Assembly: GCA_022829145.1 (NCBI GenBank)
Contig: CM040744.1
Coordinates: 12,241,218-12,305,217, forward strand
DNA from: Albula goreensis
Lineage: Eukaryota; Chordata; Actinopteri; Albuliformes; Albulidae
Reading direction: 5' to 3'
DNA length: 64,000 nucleotides
Shown here: positions 58,401-64,000 of the stretch, one piece after another
How the letters are laid out: each line of letters opens with the position of its first letter
Position numbering within the stretch: the first letter of the stretch is position 1
The notes under the pieces: generated by a model
Database searches by the model: none
What the model was told of the DNA's origin: nothing
The model's input: only the letters and a program-made list of their open reading frames with translations
Made by a program: the position numbers and the translations under genes

Positions 58401-61400
58401 TTCACCCCAGAGCCAGCATAGGGGAGCATGTCAGTTTTTTCGTACAATACTTCATTGCCTGACATAGTTTTTTTTTTTTTTTCAGGAGTTGATCAAAATG
58501 AGACTAACAATGTTTACATTGTATCGAGTTTTAACCAATTTGTACTGCTGGAAGGTTGAGGAATGAATGTCTCAGATCCTCAGGATTTGAACCCATGACC
58601 TACTGTTTGACCCTAGGAAAATTACCTAACCAGATGCCAGTGGAGTCACTGAAGACACCAGGGGAATTGAGCATGTTGGTAGAGGGTTGAGTTTCACCCC
58701 CCTGACCCCCAGGTGTTTCTTTGACCCGGCAGGCTTGGGATCTGGTTGTTCATGTCTGAGATGCCGTACGGGACTCTCTCCAGCGCCATGCTGTGGAAGA
58801 TATTCTATATAATGCAGTGTGCAGAGACAGAGGGCCTGGACAGGCTCAGCACCAGTCTGAGCATTGAGACCTGCATCCACAGGCTGAGGGGTGAGGCTAA
58901 CCGACCAACACCACTGTGTCATCAGACTGGGTCATTGGAGGGTGCTGCTTAGTGGTCTTGGGTACTTCAGAAGGCTCCATGGGCGACTAACACTTAGGAT
59001 GACTATGAGAAGAGAGGAGGAGCGCTTTTTGACATCAGTCTTGATTAGAATGTTCTCACTGGGGGTATTTTTAGGTTATCCGAAGAGTTGAAAATTGCTT
59101 TTATTTGTTTTGTAAATCCATTTAGGAGATTACAAAACAGACTGCCAACTAATTTTGGCAAAGAGGCTCTTGTGAGGGTGTGGATAAACAATGAATAATC
59201 TCTCAGGATGCAGTTGCATAATTGTGCATTTTAATATTTTTTTTGTAATTATTGTCTGCAGCTGGAGGAGATCCTATAAATGATTATGACCCTCACCAAT
59301 CCAAAGTTGACAGCTTTTTATATCTAGAAAAATATTATATCCATTCATTTCTCTATTTTAAAAAGCATATTTAGCACATTGCTATTTGAAGTTTTTTGCA
59401 AATCATGCTGAAGTTAGCTCAGTCAAATTTACTGTTTATTAGAGTCTAGACAGAAGTGAACAATAGATACATTTGGTAACAATGATCACCACAATATGAA
59501 ACTGCATATGGGACCACTTGAGTAGTCATGTGTCAGTGATATAAATTTAGTCCATTTTTGTCTGTTCAGACACAGAACACCAGGAGAAGTTTGAGCGCTG
59601 GCTGTCTGAAATAAACAGCTCAGACGGGATCTGTCTGCTAACCACCTTCGCACACATGGCCCAACCCAAACGCACAGACGCTGACCCCGAGTTTGTCAGA
59701 ACCATAGTGCTGGAAATATACGAGGTACGAGCATTAGGGTGCCTTATTTACGGACTGTTAGGTTTATATATGCCAAAACGCATATGTTACACTTAACTTG
59801 AAAAGGAAATAAATGTATAAAATATTAGCATCTAAGAACTCATGAAGTGCTAAAGACTGCAGACACTTTTATAGAGTGTCTAAAGAATGAGTGAAAGTTC
59901 TTTCCCTGTGGTTGAACCATTTTTTTTGTTTTTTGAGCTGTGAAAGAAAAAGGTATTTGACAGACATTTCCGACATTTTCCACCTCACAGGACAGCAGTA
60001 AGATTAATGCCAATGCTGCTATGTCCTTCACATCACAGCTTTTAAGTTCCAGGCCTTTGTAATGAGATAGTCTATGATATTTGAACTGTGGAGAATGTGA
60101 ATTCCGTATTGGTCAGACACTGCCTGTCGTAACGATATCTCATCATTACATATTTTTATTGCAAATGTTTTAGCAGTGGCAGAACAACCCAACCCTGTTT
60201 AAAATGTTGCTCTTGGGATCTGTCATCAGCAAGTAATTCTTAAAGAAAATATACTCGAAACGTCCAGTGTTTCAAGTCGTTGGTTAGAGTCCAGTGAAAT
60301 TTCTGAGGATCCATCTCTCTGTCTCTCTGCCAAGGTGTCCTATGTCAGTGTGGCCACAAGAGAGACCTTCTCCAAGGTTGGGCGGGAGCTGCTGGCCGCC
60401 ATAGCAACGGCCCACCCTCACATCATCTCAGTGCTGCTGGAGCGACTCCGGGAGACCATCGACAAAGTGGGAATGGTGCGTCAGCCTCAAAGAGCCCACG
60501 CCGCTGTGAAACTCTCTTCAAATATTCATCAAATATTAAATATTTATCAAGTTCCATCAGACAGCAACATAATGAAATATTCGCTCCATTATATTATATA
60601 CTGGTGATGGAAAATTAAACTGAATATTCTATTTTTGCCAAATAAGCTCTTTGTGGTGGTCGCTTGTGATCAGAGATGTCCTCTTTGTGACCCTGCCCAC
60701 CCACGCTGTTGCCAGGTATCTCTGTACCTGTTCAAAGAGCTCCCGCTGTACCTGTGGAGCCCGGTCCCCAGTGAGGTGGGCGTGATACGTGGCTGGCTCC
60801 TGGACTACAGTCTACCCGCAGTGGAGAACAAACTGGCATGCATCATCCTGGAGGGTCTGAACTGGGGCTTCCACCCGGTGAGCATACTTTGGAGCCTGCC
60901 TGTCTGCCAGTTCATTAATTAATCAACCAACCAACCAACCTTGCCTCCATTTCATTCTTTACATTTAAACTAATGACATTTTATTTTTAAATCTGCATTA
61001 CAAATATATAAATCTAACATGGTATGCATATTAACAAGACATATTACAAAGTACACCATGTTACTTTGTCATTCTGCTGTTTACCTTGCCATTCAACAGT
61101 ATGTGGTGAGAATGAGGGTGTTTTCAACACAGTACCATATATTGAGTTAATACCATATATACAGTCTATTAGTTAGCACTATATTGCATTTTATACAAAT
61201 GCAAAATTGATCTTTTATCATAAGTAAAGAAACTAATTTCTTGCCTGGCCTGCTCAGCAGAGTGGTTGTCTGGCCTTGGACCCCGCCCTGCACAGTGAGG
61301 TTGCGTTGCTGGTGGTGGAGGCCTATCAGAAATACCTTACAGACAAGCCCTATGGAGGAATCATATCTGAGAGCATCAAGCAGGTGATCATTTGAGTTGT

Positions 61401-63445
61401 AATTTACCCGTTCTGTAATATTATAGACAATTGCCTGCCCTTTAAAAGCCTTCAGTGGCTTTATATTGTCAGGGGTTATATTCTAGTATATGTAAATTCT
61501 GATGTCTAGTATTCCCACATATCAGTATTTTCTGGTTTAATATAGATAATAGATGAATAAAACAATACATAGTTTTAGACATGTATTTACCGAGTTTTTT
61601 TTGTGAAGTGCATGTTATGTTTTTGGTTCTTGAATATTTCATAAACTAGCTCTATATGGGGTACAATTTCACCTCTGGGTAAAATGTTGTTTTATATTGT
61701 ATTGTTTTGTATATTAAGTGATAAAACTGTGTTTGGAGTCCAAATACACAGTGACAGAATAACCGGTAACTGTTGTATTCTCAGGTAACCTTCAGCTGAC
61801 CTGTTATTTTAATGACATGTATTTACAGTAGCCTATCAGCTTTGTGAGATTCGGCATTGCAGCCCAGTAGTTCAGACTCTTCCTTCCCTGTGTTTAGGTG
61901 TCGTACTTGGCCAATGTTGTCCGCTTGGGCCACACCCCTGAAGCTTCCTTCAATCAGTGGGCCTGGGACCTGGTGCTACGCCTGAAGCTCCATGCCAATG
62001 AGCGCCGCCCCCAGGATGCTTGGTCCCCGCTTCCATCCACTAGTACCCTGTTCCCAGAGGTGACAGACACTCCCACTATGCACCCCGTGCTCAAAGCAGT
62101 GAGGGCTGGAATCCCCATTGGCTGCTTCCTGGCCATTGCCATGACCACCATTGGTCACAGGTATGAGAGCTCTTGCTGCAGCAATGCCACCGTAAGAAAG
62201 GTATGGAGATCACTTTATTAAAATGACCATCGAGTCAACAGAATAAGATAAAATCCATACCATCGTATCCAAATGATCAACAGGTTAATGGTAACAGGGT
62301 TTACAATTATAAATAATTGTTTGGTTGTCCACAACATCTATCTGTCTTATTTTGTTACATTCACTTTGTGGAAGTCTTCTTTTATGGAAGTCTTCATTTG
62401 TTGACTGCACCTGCTTTCCAGAGGGCATTGGATTTGGCTACATCTGGCTCTCTCTGGTGATATCTTTGTTTGCCAACATCAAGGGGTCACTGTGACCTGT
62501 GATTGCACTTGTTTGCAGTATTAGGCGTGTGTGTGTTTGAGATGTCTGTGGTTGGTGTTTCTTCAGTCTGGAAAAGTTCTGCAGTGAGGGAGTGGGTTTG
62601 CTAAAGACCCTGGTCCAGTCCCGGTACCTCAGAGCTGCAGTCCACATCCTGGACAACCTCCTGCCCCTGGTCTATCCCTGCCAGTTTTACCTGCTCAAGA
62701 ATGAACAGTTAAGACCTTTCTTTACTGTCCACATTGTTCAAAGTGCTGGAGGATTATTTGTTTTATCTAGGGTTCATGTGAATAGTGGGATGAGTTTAGT
62801 CCAATGCTCCCTTAATTATTTGCAGTTACTTCTTATACATGACCAAGGGTTGCTCCCTGATTAAAATATTATATACCTTAAAATTATTATGATATGGATA
62901 ATCAGCAGTTCTTCACATTATTATTATTTGTTAGTTGAGTCTTTTAAAAAGGCTCAAAGGAAAGTGATTGCAGGTCACACAAGGCTGCTGTGCATACTTG
63001 GCATGTCCAACCAAAGAGTGTCTCTTTGTAATTTCCCCGGATCCATTCAAGTTGACTTTTAGAATATTTAATATGGATTCCAAGCACAACATTATAAATT
63101 ATGTAGTATAGTAATGAGAGATGCATTCCCCATCCTTGAGATCCTTTTTATTGACATTCGTTTTTTTAAGGCATGCATGCTGTGTAAATGTTTTTGTAAG
63201 AGTTCCCGTTCTGTGTATTTGAGTGGTGAGTGTTCTGTCTGTGTCACCCAGATTCCTCAGCTGTATCCAGCTGTTTCTTCAGCTGGACAGTGGAACTCCA
63301 CAGGGGGTGACCCAGCAGGTCACCCACAAGGTGGCCCAGCATCTCATAGGAACCTCCCATGGAGAGAACGTTAAGCTCCTCAACAGCATCATACAGGTAT
63401 AGTCTCTTGCTATCATTTGTGCTTACAGCAGGCAGAAAATATGTG

Positions 63446-63481
<36 letters not shown>

Positions 63482-63857
63482 TTTTGTTTTTCATTAGCTA
63501 TGTAATGGGTGTGTAAAAGGATGTTTTGAAGGTGAATTTGAAAAAACTGAATATTACATCTCATAAGTTGTGGAATGAGGAAAAAATGTGGTACAAGGCT
63601 GGTAGTTAATTTTAATAACCAGTTTATGTCCATGCCATGGTCCCCTGTGCATCCTCCAGGCCCATATTCTTGAAAGTTCCAGGGCTGGTCGGGTTGGAGC
63701 AACAGCTGTTCTGGAGTTCTGGGTACAGGTTTTGACTGGACAGAACCTCTGGCACAGAGACAGAACCATTTTGCACATCTTGGACCACCTGTGTCGAGCT
63801 GCCTTTCTACACCAGCAAGAGGAGTGCCTGCAGAAAATTCTGTACCAACAGCACAAG
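52420..63857 (+). CDS. epg5: Ectopic P-granules autophagy protein 5 (EPG5), 5' half
   Basis: RAB7 effector that tethers autophagosomes to late endosomes/lysosomes; loss in human causes Vici syndrome. Nineteen exons: 52420-52476, 53002-54015, 54358-54601, 54880-55016, 55874-55981, 56262-56335, 56467-56581, 56688-56802, 57144-57294, 57560-57721, 58733-58890, 59570-59724, 60335-60475, 60716-60877, 61258-61383, 61898-62160, 62567-62707, 63252-63396, 63660-63857. They give 1222 codons in one frame; human EPG5 is about 2580 aa, so the gene continues rightward. The start MAEAVRPKK matches human. Exon 2 is acidic and poorly conserved, with LYPELP motifs, then conserved [11 protein letters not shown]. 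Strong matches follow: [67 protein letters not shown]. No catalytic domain is expected. The exon 15 acceptor (61258 or 61261) is ambiguous. Introns over 300 nt are AT-rich and otherwise empty, except for one SINE relic. Confidence 0.97.
56552..56720 (+). other. epg5: Tandem LIR motifs of EPG5 across exons 7 and 8
   Basis: WTLV (codons at 56552-56563) and WLLL (56709-56720) follow the W-x-x-L/V LC3-interacting pattern. They stand in an acidic setting (DEGGEE between, EDPETS before the second). As I recall, human EPG5 binds LC3 through two such motifs here. They are split onto two exons, so skipping one exon would remove one motif, but exons 7 and 8 are 115 nt each, so skipping either would also shift frame. 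Confidence 0.75.
58565..58645 (-). mobile_element. SINE head relic in epg5 intron 10
   Basis: The minus strand has GGGTTCAAATCC (58594-58583), a perfect pol III B box, preceded by TAGGGTCAAACAGTAGG. Only the tRNA-like part can be recognised. Confidence 0.4.
63441..63482. repeat. (TA)n-(CA)n compound microsatellite
   Basis: A TA run of about 20 nt passes into a CA run of about 18 nt in the epg5 intron between exons 18 and 19, about 45 nt from the exon 18 donor. Confidence 0.95.
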
Positions 63858-64000
63858 GTAAAATCCTGAGACTGGCTGATGTAAGAATATACTGATGCTT
63901 GTGATTTTAATAGTTTGTGTGTTAAGGTTGATAAGGTGCACTGCAAAAATATGATCAGCTGAAGTCTCTCAGTTCAAAACTGATGTTGCTCTCTATTATG

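Noticed and set aside
63244-63702. 152-codon minus-strand frame
   Set aside because: Spans epg5 exons 18 and 19 antisense plus a TA/CA microsatellite.

Overview
The window is vertebrate nuclear DNA, most likely from a teleost fish. It has GT-AG spliced exons of 34-1014 nt, introns up to 13 kb, CA/GT microsatellites, a tRNA-derived SINE with the L2-type tail common in teleosts, and a MITE of a type common in fish. No species-level assignment is possible from the sequence alone. Exon borders were read by hand from conserved protein, open frame, splice signals and matching codon phase.

Layout. (1) 0.4-20.6 kb, minus strand: seven phase-consistent exons of a coiled-coil protein that I cannot name; it runs off the left edge and its first coding exon is unresolved. 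Its longest intron is 13 kb and holds a CpG-rich patch at 12.5-12.9 kb. (2) 20.6-21.75 kb: a head-to-head promoter region shared with riok2. (3) 21.75-29.45 kb, plus strand: complete riok2 (RIO kinase 2, 10 coding exons, 573 aa), with a coding minisatellite in exon 8 and a SINE in intron 5. (4) 29.45-34.1 kb: intergenic. (5) 34.15-47.9 kb, plus strand: complete lix1 (limb expression 1, 6 exons, 317 aa), with a fish-specific-looking duplicated C-terminal tail. (6) 47.9-51.1 kb: mostly empty, but with two possible minus-strand exons (49.0-49.8 kb). (7) 51.1 kb to the right edge, plus strand: epg5 (19 coding exons, 1222 codons), cut by the window edge at about half its length.

The genes do not form one pathway. 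RIOK2 is an ATPase/kinase of 40S ribosome maturation, LIX1 is a double-stranded-RNA-binding-fold protein of developing mesenchyme, and EPG5 is a RAB7-dependent autophagosome-lysosome tether. In human, RIOK2-LIX1 lie on 5q15 and EPG5 on chromosome 18q, but both regions map to the chicken Z, so the linkage seen here is likely ancestral.

I saw no CRISPR, rRNA, functional tRNA, retroviral or Polinton-like element. The least explained items are the unnamed minus-strand gene, the possible gene at 49 kb, the two-strand open region with a SOX-like palindrome in lix1 intron 2, and three long perfect or near-perfect palindromes.
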